64,000 nucleotides of DNA from Clavelina lepadiformis (taxonomy: Eukaryota; Chordata; Ascidiacea; Aplousobranchia; Clavelinidae). Where the stretch lies: assembly GCF_947623445.1 (NCBI RefSeq), contig NC_135244.1, positions 2,170,001 to 2,234,000 of the forward strand. The letters are read 5' to 3'. The notes beneath the pieces are model-generated. The model did not search any database and was not told the DNA's origin. It saw nothing but the letters and a program-made list of their open reading frames with translations. The first letter of the stretch is position 1, and every line of letters starts with the position of its first letter. The position numbers were made by a program, and so were the translations under genes. Positions 23,701 through 35,100 of this stretch are shown piece after piece.

Positions 23701-26700
23701 ATAAAAGCAATAACAGAATGCGGTCACGTCTTCAAGTTCAAGTTATATTTATTTGTCATTCGTATGTTACAAGTGTTATATATAGTTATACCTGGCGAAG
23801 CAAGTTTGCAAAAGCATATCCATAAGTTTTGATGTGCTAGAGTATGCGGCAATGGTGTTGCTTTATGGTTTAAACTACCACCATAAAAAGTTCATAAATT
23901 GTCTTGTAATACCGCAAAGGGGTATTGACAAGAAATTGACTGTATTTGCCGCGTCTCGGTTTGTAATTGGAATGCATTGAAATTCGAGATCGCTGCAGCA
24001 TAGCGCATAATGTCGCGATACGTTCAGGAAACTATTCCATATGTGCCACCCCTGCGCATAAGAAGCAATTTAATCGCAAAAACATAATAGAACGGCATAC
24101 GCGGCACGACTACCCTATAGAAATGCCTATTTCCCGTATTAAATTGCGTTTCAATTTATTCGAAGAGTTGTTCACTCACTTTACATAGTTACGCCTTCGC
24201 TGTAACTCTGCATGTTATGTTTGCGCTTCATGGCTTCCATGTTGAGTATAAACTGGAACGCAACGAAAATTGCTTTTGCACCAGGTAATTTATTCGAATA
24301 GGTGAAGAAGAAATTACCGGAGCTTCTTTTAACGCGCTAAAGCAATTAATATAAGAGCCACCTAGATCTTTGTTTGCGCGGGGACTTAAGACAGTCGCCT
24401 TTGTTTACAACAATCAGTGTTGTTTGGCGTAAATCTAAAGACCGCTATCTTTAATCCGTATTATCGCCTATACGGGTGTACGGTCCCATAGTCGTACGCT
24501 GACAATCGCGACGGCTAGCTTCGCTTCGGATGTCCAGTTTTGAGTGACCTACAGATCCTTTATGACCAATTGGCGTGACCGACCAGCTCAGCGAAGTATA
24601 TAGGGGTGTTTGAGCAGTTTGCTTTCTGGATTTAGGTTAGTTTGACGAAAGCGCGTCTTTTTGCTCGCAGCCACACGTGTTCGTGTTGAAACAGGATAAG
24701 TGTGCATTAAACAAATGCCCAATCGGTGTGTGTATGTTGCATTGTGACGTCATTAACATGGCCGCTTGTAATCATAGCTGAACCAATTACGTCCGGTTTT
24801 GTTGAGTTTGTCACGCAGCATCGCAAACACCTTGTCGAGAATAAATTGCAGGCAACCAACTGCACCAATTCGAATGCAAAATAACGTGCAGTTTAAACCC
24901 GGGATGAAACATTTCAACGCATTGTCGCGTTTCCGGCGTGGACTGTGAAGCATAAAAGAGTTATTGAATGTTTTGCGTAAATAAACCAATTGAACCAATT
25001 TTTAAAATCGCTTGAATTTGTCATCTTCGCTGAAAGCAGAAATTCTTTGTGATAAACTAGCGGTAATTTTTTTAAGTTGTCCTGTACTTTTGGTCGAAGA
25101 TTGGTCGAACTCGTAGTCAATCTACAACCCTTGTCACTGTGTCTGTGTGGCGTGTAGAGCATTGTTCGTTGGAAATGTAGCCTCGTAATTTCACCCTTTT
25201 CCCCAGCTGGGGGCTAGACTTTTTTTTGCAAATTAACGATTTTTATTCAACTTGACGCGTCGTTGTTTTTTTTTCATAAAAATACCTTTTGTTTTGTTCG
25301 TGAATCACATTGTGACGTCATACTTAGCGCATTGTTTCGGCAAACGGTTATTACTGGCGCGATTAATTTACCCTGACGTTTTGAGACTTGATTTAAATCT
25401 TAGACTTCACCCAGAATTAGTAATACCGTATTCTGTTTCTGCCAAACGAGTCAAAGATCTTATTATCATGTTTATATGATCTCTATGTGACTGCAATCAG
25501 ATCCGACCAACTTTAGATGTTCGTTGGAGCGACCATTCGAACAATGACCAGCAGTTTGCATACGTCTATTCTACGACTTTTGTGACGTTATAGACCGCGG
25601 GAATATATTGTTTCGAAGTGTTTGTGAGAACGAAAGAATTTCGTGTCAAATATCTACTTGAACTCTTTCCTTTGTCGAAATATTTTCATGTTGACTGGAA
25701 TATTTAAAGTGGTAAACAGGCTTGGGCGGTGACACCGGCGACGGAATTCGCATCTTAATGACGATTCTGTAAAAGCGGTCGACGCGCGATGAATATGTTC
25801 ACGAAAGAATTTAATATTTTCCATCTCAGATGTCAGAATCTTGAACTATGTTTATCAGAGCGTTCATGCCTGATGACGCGCGGCAATATGTTTAATGCTA
25901 CCCGATATGTGTCGCCTACCTTGCAACGCCGACCGCTACCGATGCGATTCGCGATTCGGTTTTCGTCATAAATAGCGATTCGATTTTATTTACAGCGCTT
26001 TCGGTTGTTCTTTGGTAAATGAGGGCCTTGGATCAAAGGCGTTGATTATTATGGCTGGCATTTGTCCAAGACGCTGTGAAGCTGAAATACAGTTTGAAAA
26101 GACAAACTTAGTCTTTGAACGTTGGCTGCTCTTTTGCAAATGCCACGTTACATTGAGTCTTAGAGATTACGGTCAAAGGAACATAAGTACCCGTGTTATT
26201 ATTGCCCAACGCTAAAATGTTGTTTGCCGCTTTACACCAGGTTGGCTTGCTAATGAGCCTCACCATGTTAATTTTAACTCATGGTGACGTTTTGTTTTTC
26301 AGATCACAAAGAGCGGACGGAGGAGACTTCCACGATGAAGGAAGAGGTATTAGATACACAGGGTTTGTCTTTTGACTTCGTTCAATATTTTGCCTTATGA
26401 TATCTATGTGTATTCTTTGCAGAATTCAACTCCGGAAACTCTGTCTTCACCAGATGATGGGTCAGCCTCATCGACTTACCTTCCAGGTGAAAACTGACTT
26501 TATTTTTATAAGGTGGTTTTGCGTTTTTTTCCTTAGTTGATAAGATTTTTTTGCTTCGACAGATTCCAGAGATCAGTCGGGCATTGGTGAATTTAATGCT
26601 TCGCTGTCGCCACCTCTTGACGATGGGAAAATCTCGCATACGCCGCCCGATGTCGCTAACAAGCAAAGCGAGGACGGAAACCTGGAGGAGAGCGAAAATT

Positions 26701-29700
26701 CTCTTTATATCGCAGAAGACGAAGATCCTGATGTGGATGCTTCAGTGGATCAGAACAAGGAAATCCAGCTCCAGCATCCTTCTACAAGCCAGGAGGAGGT
26801 TGCTAAACACCAAGACATTGAAGAGCCTTATGAAATGGATGAGAGAAACGAACCAAAAGACCTCCGCGCCGAACTGGATGAGGTAAAGGAGCAAATGAAG
26901 CTGCTCCAGCAAAATTTTGCCTACCAGTTCCAGTTGATTCACCTCCTCCAGTGGCAAGTCAACATGCTCGCACAACAGCGCCAACAAAACAACGCCGCCG
27001 TCGCCAACATGCAACGTTCACCAAACGACACAAGCTTCAACCCACTTTCACAATTATTCGCCAACAATAACGCAAGAGCCAGCCCAGACCAAGCACAATT
27101 TTCTTCGGCGATGGCCCTGGCGATGAAGACTCGAAAAATACTTGACAGCGTTCCAACCAATGGAGAACCCGGAGGCCCATCGTCGTCATATCTCGTCCCC
27201 AACGGCGAGAAGATACAGGATAAATCGCCCGAGCTCCAGCGCGATCTGTTCGGATTCAACAAAGAGGTGATGATGAGAGCTCTTCAACAAAGACAACAAC
27301 TTTACAACCCAGCCGTCTTCAACAACCCTCAGGCCGGGGGAAGTCCCAACCTATTCCTGCCTGAGCATTTGTCGGCCATGTTCCGTGTCCAGGATGGCAG
27401 TCAGGCCCCGGCGGACCAAGACACGCTGTATCGCGACGCCAAAGGCAACGAATCGAGTAAGAGCTTGCCATCCCGGAAGGAACTGCCAAAAGCGTTGAAT
27501 GCCACAAACAGAAAAGCGGAGAAGAATGCGGCCAAGAATAACAAAAAAGATTCGGCCGGTGCGTCCAACGGAGATGGCGAGACTTTTGTAAAGAACCAAT
27601 GCCACACTTGCCGGAGAATCTTAAGCTGTCCGAGCGCGTTAAAACTTCACTACAGAACGCACACAGGTGAGATCGCCTTCATTAACTTAGCAGCTTTTGT
27701 GGCACCTTGGTACTTTAGACCCGTTTCTTGAGATTGGTCCATGAGGTTTTGTACTTATCCGGCCTTTTTTGCTTTGCAGGTGAAAGACCGTATCAGTGCG
27801 ATTTATGCTCCCGCGCCTTCACCACCAGAGGAAACCTTCGCACTCACTACAGCAGCGTCCACCGCCGGGAACTACCGCCCGCTTCCGCGTCCAGCGCCAC
27901 CTCCATGGCCCGCCGAAACATGGCCCAGAAGTCGAACAGCTCCTTTGCGTGCACACTCTGCAACAGTAACTTTGAAAACCAGATGGCGCTCGCACAACAT
28001 ATGCAGATGCACGCGGTGTCGTCGAAGCAACAACACAATACAGCGCCACAGATGATGGCGATGAAGCAAAATGTGATGCAACCCGGTAAGCGGTCTAGCT
28101 GCAGGAAATGTTAATTACAGCACTAAACTGAATATAATTACAACCTAGTTCATCTACTGTTACTCAGCCGGCATTAATACTATTGCAAATAGCTGATAAC
28201 TCAACTATATCTTGTTGATTTAACAGAGCAAACGGCTGCACTTTACTACCCTCAAAACCAAATGCACGCTCCAGAGAAAGTGTTTGGCTTGTCTGCCAGG
28301 GCTGACAACACTGGACATAACGTTGCTTTATGCAGCCCTACAGCGCCATCTAGCGCTGTTTCATTCAAGAAAGAAATGTCGGCGTTAGAACGCAAGAAAG
28401 CTCAGGATGCCTTAGATCTGACCACCGCTTCGTCTTCAAAAACAAGTGACGATGCTGGTAATTACGCAAGACAGGAAGCTGGATCGCCATCTAGCGAGAA
28501 GGAAAATTTTCATCGAGGGTCAGTCGACGAAAATAAAACTAACCATATTTACATTGATTACGTTGCTAATAATTCGTAACATGACAATTTACGATGGAAA
28601 TTGTGTTTTATTGCAGTCCTGAGCATTCTCCAAATATGCGGCGAACCATACCATTTAAAGCATTAGACGATTCATACGAGGTATACATTGAGGCTTGTTT
28701 GTCAAGTGCAAGTTCAAATAAAACGTCACCATAACTGATAATAGAAAGCACGAGTCTGATATTTCCATTTCAGGATGATGATGACGATGACAAGCGGCCT
28801 CCCTACTACGCATGTGGGATTTGCCTCGGACACTTTGAAACAGAAACCGGCCTCCAAGAACACGCTCAGACACATGAGGGCGCTAGTGACAACCCCTCCT
28901 CCTCACAGCAAGAGCCCGGTACTTCCGATGAACAACGTCGTTCTGTTAAGGTTTGTTCAAATCGGAAATTTCAGGCAAGGTTGGCTGATTGCTTGCAGTC
29001 TGAAAAATTAAATTAAGTTTTGTTGCTGCTCGCAGCGTGCTCACAGCGACCAAGGATCAAGTGAAGGACCGGAACCGAAACGTTCTGGCAACCCACGTCA
29101 CTGGTGCGACATCTGCCAGAAGCAATTCTCATCAGCCAGTTCACTCCAAGTAGGTTACTTAAAGTGCTCGGCAAAGGCTATTTTTGTATGTTTATACTGA
29201 CTTGCGTTTGGCTTGTTTGGTCTTCAGATCCACACACGCACACATACAGGAGAGAAGCCGTATGGATGCATCATTTGCAAGCGTGCGTTCACCACCAAGG
29301 GCAATTTGAAGGTGAGATTGGGTGGCCACTATATGGGACAAAAACTTTTTAGAACCCTAAAATAGTTATTTATAATTCCAGCTTTCTCCGCTCTATTCAC
29401 TTTGTTTCGTTTCTAGGTCCACATGGGTACACACGTTTGGGGAGTCGGGGGCTCAAGAAGGGGTCGCCGGGTGTCCATGGATAACCCCGTTATGTCAAGC
29501 TTAATGAGAAGTTCCACCAATGTCGAATCAGTCTCTTCCTCTGCTTCAAGACAATGCCTTCCGGAACAGGAAACTCCTACGCAAGCTGCAGCCACGCAAG
29601 CTGCTGCCACGCAAGCTGCAGCCACGCAAGCTGCAGCCACGCAAGCTGCAGTTAAGCAAGCTGCCGCTGCTGCATCAATATATCAGGTACTTGAACAAAA

Positions 29701-30272
29701 TAAACCAGCCTTTGTTCCTTCACTTTCGTTTTGAGCAAGTCCCAAGCAACTTGAAGGCGCTAAGTCAGAGGCAGATTTTAAAATGTTTGCGTGAAAAAAA
29801 AAACATTTACGGTCGAATTTTTCAGCAATTGGTTGCCCAAGGCTTCTTGAATAGAAATCAAAACGAGGCAGGAACGACGTTTCCTAATAACCCTATGATG
29901 ACGCTAGCGGCTTCTCAATACTTGCAACAACAAGCACCAAATGCGCAAGAGAGCAATTCTCACTCTACTGCTAGTAAGTAAAACTTCTTTTACTTGAGTA
30001 TCTCCAACGATTACGAAACGAAACGTTTTTAATTTAAGGCATATGCATATATATGGTTCACACGAAACCGATGCAATTTGCAATATTTGCGTGATGCAGA
30101 TTCGCCGGAAAACCGCACTGAGGCAAGCTCGTCGTCAGATGGCGAACCAGAGCAAAGCGAAATGCCTTCGGCTAACGCAGCCAACGAATGGTTATGGAAT
30201 GCTTACCAAAGGACACAGGGACAGGTTGGTTTATATTTAATGTGTTCACGGAATTTTCGTCCTGATTCGTGA
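17745..30272 (+). CDS. SALL (spalt-like) zinc-finger transcription factor, thirteen exons, 1086 aa
   Basis: A nuclear repressor of developmental genes. Exons: 17745-18165, 26303-26346, 26423-26486, 26563-27666, 27780-28085, 28227-28518, 28617-28680, 28774-28950, 29036-29149, 29228-29311, 29417-29686, 29826-29973, 30100-30272. It opens with MSRRKQAKP, the NuRD-recruiting motif of vertebrate SALL proteins, which fixes the start over an ATG nine codons upstream. A Gln-rich segment (about residues 290-320, [15 protein letters not shown]) matches the SALL dimerisation region. Zinc fingers: pair C523-H543 and C551-H572, single C602-H622, single C779-H799, pair C848-H868 and C876-H896, the last followed by the SALL-specific [13 protein letters not shown]. 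The N-terminal C2HC finger of vertebrate SALLs is absent. A QAAAT repeat follows. The last exon is uncertain: GTTGGT at 30234 could be a donor to an unseen exon. Confidence 0.92.
18464..18483. repeat. (GAT)n microsatellite in SALL intron 1
   Basis: About seven ATG/GAT units in a row, flanked by inverted GTCAC and GTGAC-type phrases. Confidence 0.8.
20147..20190. repeat. Fragment of the CAGGGG(C/T)GGGCAA hAT repeat family
   Basis: The segment resembles the left end of the element at 6228: a decayed GGGTGGA-like start followed by CCGGCCCGCGGGCC, where 6241 onward has CGGCCCGCGGCTCG. No right end was found. Confidence 0.35.
29579..29668 (+). repeat. 15-bp coding minisatellite (QAAAT) in SALL exon 11
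   Basis: Six tandem 15-base units based on ACGCAAGCTGCAGCC encode Thr-Gln-Ala-Ala-Ala repeats. The first four units are nearly identical and the last two diverge (VKQAA, AAA). The unit length is a multiple of three, so gains and losses keep the frame. It lies after the last zinc-finger pair, where the protein is not conserved. Confidence 0.9.
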
Positions 30273-32165
30273 CTCGACTAATACCAAGTCAGAGACGTCC
30301 TTCTACTGTTCATACGACTCCGCTTAATCTCGCCATTTTGCATTTTGTTATTAGGTAAACTAAACTTATACTTCATATAACCGACAAACAATGGACACCG
30401 AGGCACGCCCAAAGAACTGTAGACCCTTTTGTCTTTGTATATAACTCACAATGTTTGAAACGTGTTTGTGTGTGTGTGCTTGTTTGTGTTTGCAATTTTT
30501 TTTCTGATACACGTTTTTGTTCAGTCTGCTTTTTTTTGGAAGAAAGTGTTTTATGTTACGACTTGGTGCTGATGCGTTGCTCGATATTATTACTTTGCGC
30601 CTTTAGTGGCAATAATGTCATTTGCTGCTATGCAATGGTGGCTACTACTCGTGCGTTCAGTGTGCTTCTCCCCATGGCGCTGCTCTTAATTCCAATGCAT
30701 TCATTTTCTGAATCTTGTGCCACTCCGTGATGTAATGAAGTCTGCTATTTGTCATGTGTATAATTGAGTAAATAATTTTGTTATTTTGAACTGATTTGAG
30801 TGTTTTCTTTCGCTGCAATCAGGTTAGATTATGAGAAAGTTCAATTACAAGTCAGTCTAAAATCGAAGAGGATTTGCTTGTACGGTTGCGGGCACTGTGC
30901 ATCGTTGTCCCCATTACATGACACGTTCTTTGTCCGGGACAAGTTGAATATTAACAAAACCATTAACATACTGTAGAAACGCACGTCATAGATTTCCAGG
31001 TTAATACCTGTGTAATAAACGCTGATAATAACTCGTATTCAGCTTTTTCAAGAAAGGTGAAAGGATAACTTTGATGCTTCTTCAACATATAAAGAGATCT
31101 AATTAACAGATTTCGATAAACAAAATATACACATAAGGACTTCTAGGAAAAATTTGATCAAAACTGCGCACTGCAGCAGTTGTAAATAGCAGAATGACAC
31201 CTCACAACATCCCAGAATTTGCACACCGGCCAGTAAACAGCTAGCCCTTGTGATGACGGCCAACAAACGTGCTTTGCAGTTTTGCTGTAGGTATCTGTAG
31301 TAGGCATTGCCGTAGGCATCTCATTACTGATGGAAAAGCGATACAAGATTCCAGGAAGCCCTCTGAGCTCATATTTATTCCAACACAAGCCCCTCAGTGT
31401 GTTATGTGACAGTGTAGGTTTATTCTGAGATACATTTTTGTGCAGTTCACACTTGTTTCCCCAAGTGTTAAAAACAGTCGCCAGAAAAAACAAATCTACC
31501 ACTTTCAAGGGTCGAAATTCTACTTGTATTAACAAAAAGCGTGGTACCTATTATAAAGAACTTACCGGTCAGGTAAAACTAAAGTGCAAATTTCTATGTC
31601 TTTCGGTTTAAACAATTATGATAAATTATTATTTTTCAAAGTTGTTGGTTTCCGCTTAGAACGCCGACCCTTCGACAAAACGACTAGCCGCGAACTTGTC
31701 TGTGCGTTTTAAACTACGCGTTTCAAGCATTTTTAATTCTTTCTACCAACAACAACACCTAAGGCAAAACGCAAGTGGTATGCCACCGTACAAGCAGGTA
31801 TTATCAGCATTGCGGGCAGCCGTGCAATGAATTTGCTTCACACAAATAAAATTTCACTTTTACCACAGCTGCAAGGTATGCAAGGTCTGAAGTTAGCAAG
31901 CAAGCAAATGATGGCATAAATTACAAACAAAAATCTTAGCACATAGCATGTTTCTGCAAGAATGCTATTTCCTAATTACTTAAATGAATTCATTCATTTA
32001 GAATAAATTTAAACTATGTTCAAGGGTCAAAGGTTAGAATTCAGGAAACCTGCTGGCATCGAAATAAATTAAGAAATCGTCGAAATTGCGTAATTTGGAA
32101 CTCTTTTACAAAATTGGGGTTATTTCAGGGCTGCTGGGGTCAAGGTATAGGATCATCCTAACAAC
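30273..32165. other. Spacer between SALL and the peptide transporter
   Basis: GT-rich text (about 30460-30490) and a possible AATAAA at 31014-31019 are all I can name. If SALL has a further 3' exon it would be here. The open frames in this stretch resemble no family known to me. Confidence 0.35.
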
Positions 32166-35100
32166 ATGGAGCTTGAAAAGGTCGACGACGCTTCAGACAC
32201 TCGCAAACTGAATGAGGACGCGCATAAGAACGGAGAAGTCAAGGTAAGCAAATATGTGGAGACCGGAATAAATGAGCCATCATCTCCTACAATAACTTTT
32301 ATGTTGCGATAGCTTTAAAGCCCTTGCACTTGGCTGGGCTTTGCAACGGCTTTGCCCGAAGCAGTCAGCATCTTGGTGTTAAACAAAAATTAAGTAGAAC
32401 TGAAACGCAGCCTTGTACCGAATGGCCTTAATGTCATTCTTGTGTCATCTTAATATTTACCGTCAGTTTTGAACCTGTCTGACGCGTTTAGTTTGTATAT
32501 TTCTCATGTGTTGTTGTGCAAATTCGTATTACCTATACATTGAATAACACTCAATAAAATAAACTGAATGAAACCTATACTTCGAAGTAAAAAGCGATTT
32601 TTAATTGATTAGTGTCATTTGTTCTCGGTGGCAGGTCCACAAAAGCGGATATCCCAAACATGTTTTCTTCATCATCGGCAACGAATTCTGCGAAAGATTT
32701 TCCTTTTATGGAATGAGAAGTAAGAATAATAGAGATAGAAGCACCATCACAAAAGCTACGTCGTAGCGCTTATTTGCACTTTTTATTACGTGACTGTTGC
32801 AGTTGTTTAAGATTGTTGCAGGATATGACGTAAAAAATTATTTACTCAGTTAAGATGTTAACAAGTAGCCGCCACACGACAATTTCTAATTTAACTTTAA
32901 ACCTAAAAAATCTTCCTTGGACGCCATGTAAGAAACACCCAACCTAGTTTGGAGAAGTGACTGAATTCTACGCCTTCGACGGGCACTGATCCGCTTATTC
33001 CTGTGAAAACACAAAGTAGCCCTCAGGACACGTCACCTTTTACAGTAGGGTTCTAGTGACGATTTGCGATACCGCTCTGGTTTTTTCTTTCCCGGTTGAT
33101 GGCCACTGACGCATGTGACCAGTGGTGTATACGACAGCGTTGAAGCGGAAGGGCCAAAAAGTTTTAAAAAGTGGGTTTAAAATTCTGCGTTTGGCCACAA
33201 CGTATACGTACCAAAAGTACAGGGTGCACAAAGGAGTTGTGTTTTTACCTTTTAAAACAAAACGCTTTGAAATGAAATGTATTCTCTTAATTATATGTAC
33301 AACAACTGGCAATTTTGGCAACAAGGTGTACAATTTTGAAACGCCGTATACAACGGTTCTAAAATGTGATAACTTACCTGTTATATGTTTTCTTATCGTG
33401 TAGTCGACAGGTAGCCGAAAACAACAAAAAATGCGATTAACAGAGTACAGACGTAAAATGCTCTCTTATAGAATCTCTATTGGCTATCTCTTTATAGTAT
33501 ACACCAGAAGAAACAAGTTGATGCTTCCGAAAGCTCGTTTAGGAAAATTAAAAATAAAAGAAGAAAATAGACTATAGACTGTAGAGCAGGAGTGGGCAAA
33601 CTGCGGCTCGCTGGTGTTTATAGTTTTCCGCAAGTGACTCTTTCATTGAACAAATTTGCCCACCCCTGCTATATGGTAATAAATCTTATAGAGTGCCACC
33701 TTATGTTCTGTTTTATATTTTTCTGGCTATTTGGTTATCACGATTCAGCCACCATCGGTTTTGTATATTTTGACTGTAAACACATCGCCCATGCCACTGT
33801 GAGATGCATCGAAGGTCGCAGTTTGCAATCTTTATATAGATTTTGTGATTTTGCTGTAACCCATTTTCCACTATGCGCCTACACGCGGTTATCATAAATT
33901 AATTTAACTTTATTTTCACGCAGCTGTTCTTGTTCTTTACGCGAGGAATTACTTGAGGTTCGACGACGATTCCGCGACGTCAATATTTCACGCCTTCACC
34001 ATGTTGGCCTATTTCATGCCCATCTTTGGCGGGATAATAGCCGACTCATACTGGGGGAAATATAAAACAATCGCTCTTCTATCTATTTTCTATGTTATCG
34101 GTCACGGTGTGAAAACCCTCGCTGCCATTCCGTACATCCCTAGCCGTGGAGCTCACATGTAAGTTTCTCATGATGCTTGTAATGGATTGCTGACCTGCGT
34201 TATATTTGCATTGTGATGTTTTTGAATATTTTGTAAAATATATTTTTTAAACAGCTGTCGTCTGGGTGTTAAAATCGGTCCCAATAACTAAATTAGACCT
34301 ATGCCGGTACATTGTGGTCGCTTAACTCATTATTACTTCTACCAACCAACTTAACACTCAATGCTAAAAATCCTTGATACGTACACTGTATAATTCGCAA
34401 AGCATGCACGTAGCGCGCAGAAACAGTGAATAGACATGTTTGATAAGTCTTATGAGTTCATGACCGTGTCATTCTCTCTTTTTGTAGAGGCTTGTCAATG
34501 CTTGGATTATTTCTGATTGCAGTTGGGACTGGTGGGATCAAACCCTGTGTATCCACGTTTGGCGGTGACCAATTTACTTTGGATCAGGTTTGATCAGTTG
34601 TTCTACGGACAATAATTGCAAAAAAATTATGCCCTAATCTCATTCAGATATGTATTGATAGCTTAAACCAGGAACGCTCAAAGTGCGATTCGCACAAGTA
34701 GGTTATGTAGACGTTGGATTGCCAACGTTGGATTTAGGAACCAATCAATTGAAACTCAATTAATTGAAACCCTTGACCCATTTTGCACTTGAATCTAATT
34801 GTGTGAAATGACTGGCGGTTAGTTCAATCAGGTTTCCCAGTTTTAAATATTAAAAATGGAGAAAATAAATAATACAGCCAAGGCGTTTAAACAGAAAATT
34901 TAAGGTATAAAGCTTAAGCCTAGTTGTTTGCGGCCCATCAAGTCACAAGAATATGTGAAATGTGGCCCATACAGTTCAAACTTTGGATACTACTGGAATA
35001 GATTAGAACCATATGCTCTAATTCTTGATACACCTGCTTGAAACGCGCTCATAAGTGCAGATATATAGCTTATATGCATTTGCTCTAATTTTGTCTGACT

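Larger units (their letters stand above)
18166..26302 (+). other. 8.1-kb first intron of SALL
   Basis: By far the longest intron in the window and free of recognised coding sequence. It contains a GAT-repeat (about 18464-18483), several palindromes around TGACGTCA (near 18706, 22293, 24745 and 25315), and a short piece of a hAT-type repeat near 20150-20190 (tccggcccgcgggcc). Its length in an otherwise compact gene suggests it may hold enhancers; that is inference. Confidence 0.5.

Noticed and set aside
26742..27607. Long minus-strand open frames opposite SALL exon 4
   Set aside because: They mirror the GC-rich coding exon on the other strand; the plus strand has the finger motif and matching splice sites.
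27741..28081. Alternative plus- and minus-strand frames over SALL exon 5
   Set aside because: Shadow frames of a zinc-finger exon; they lack any family features.
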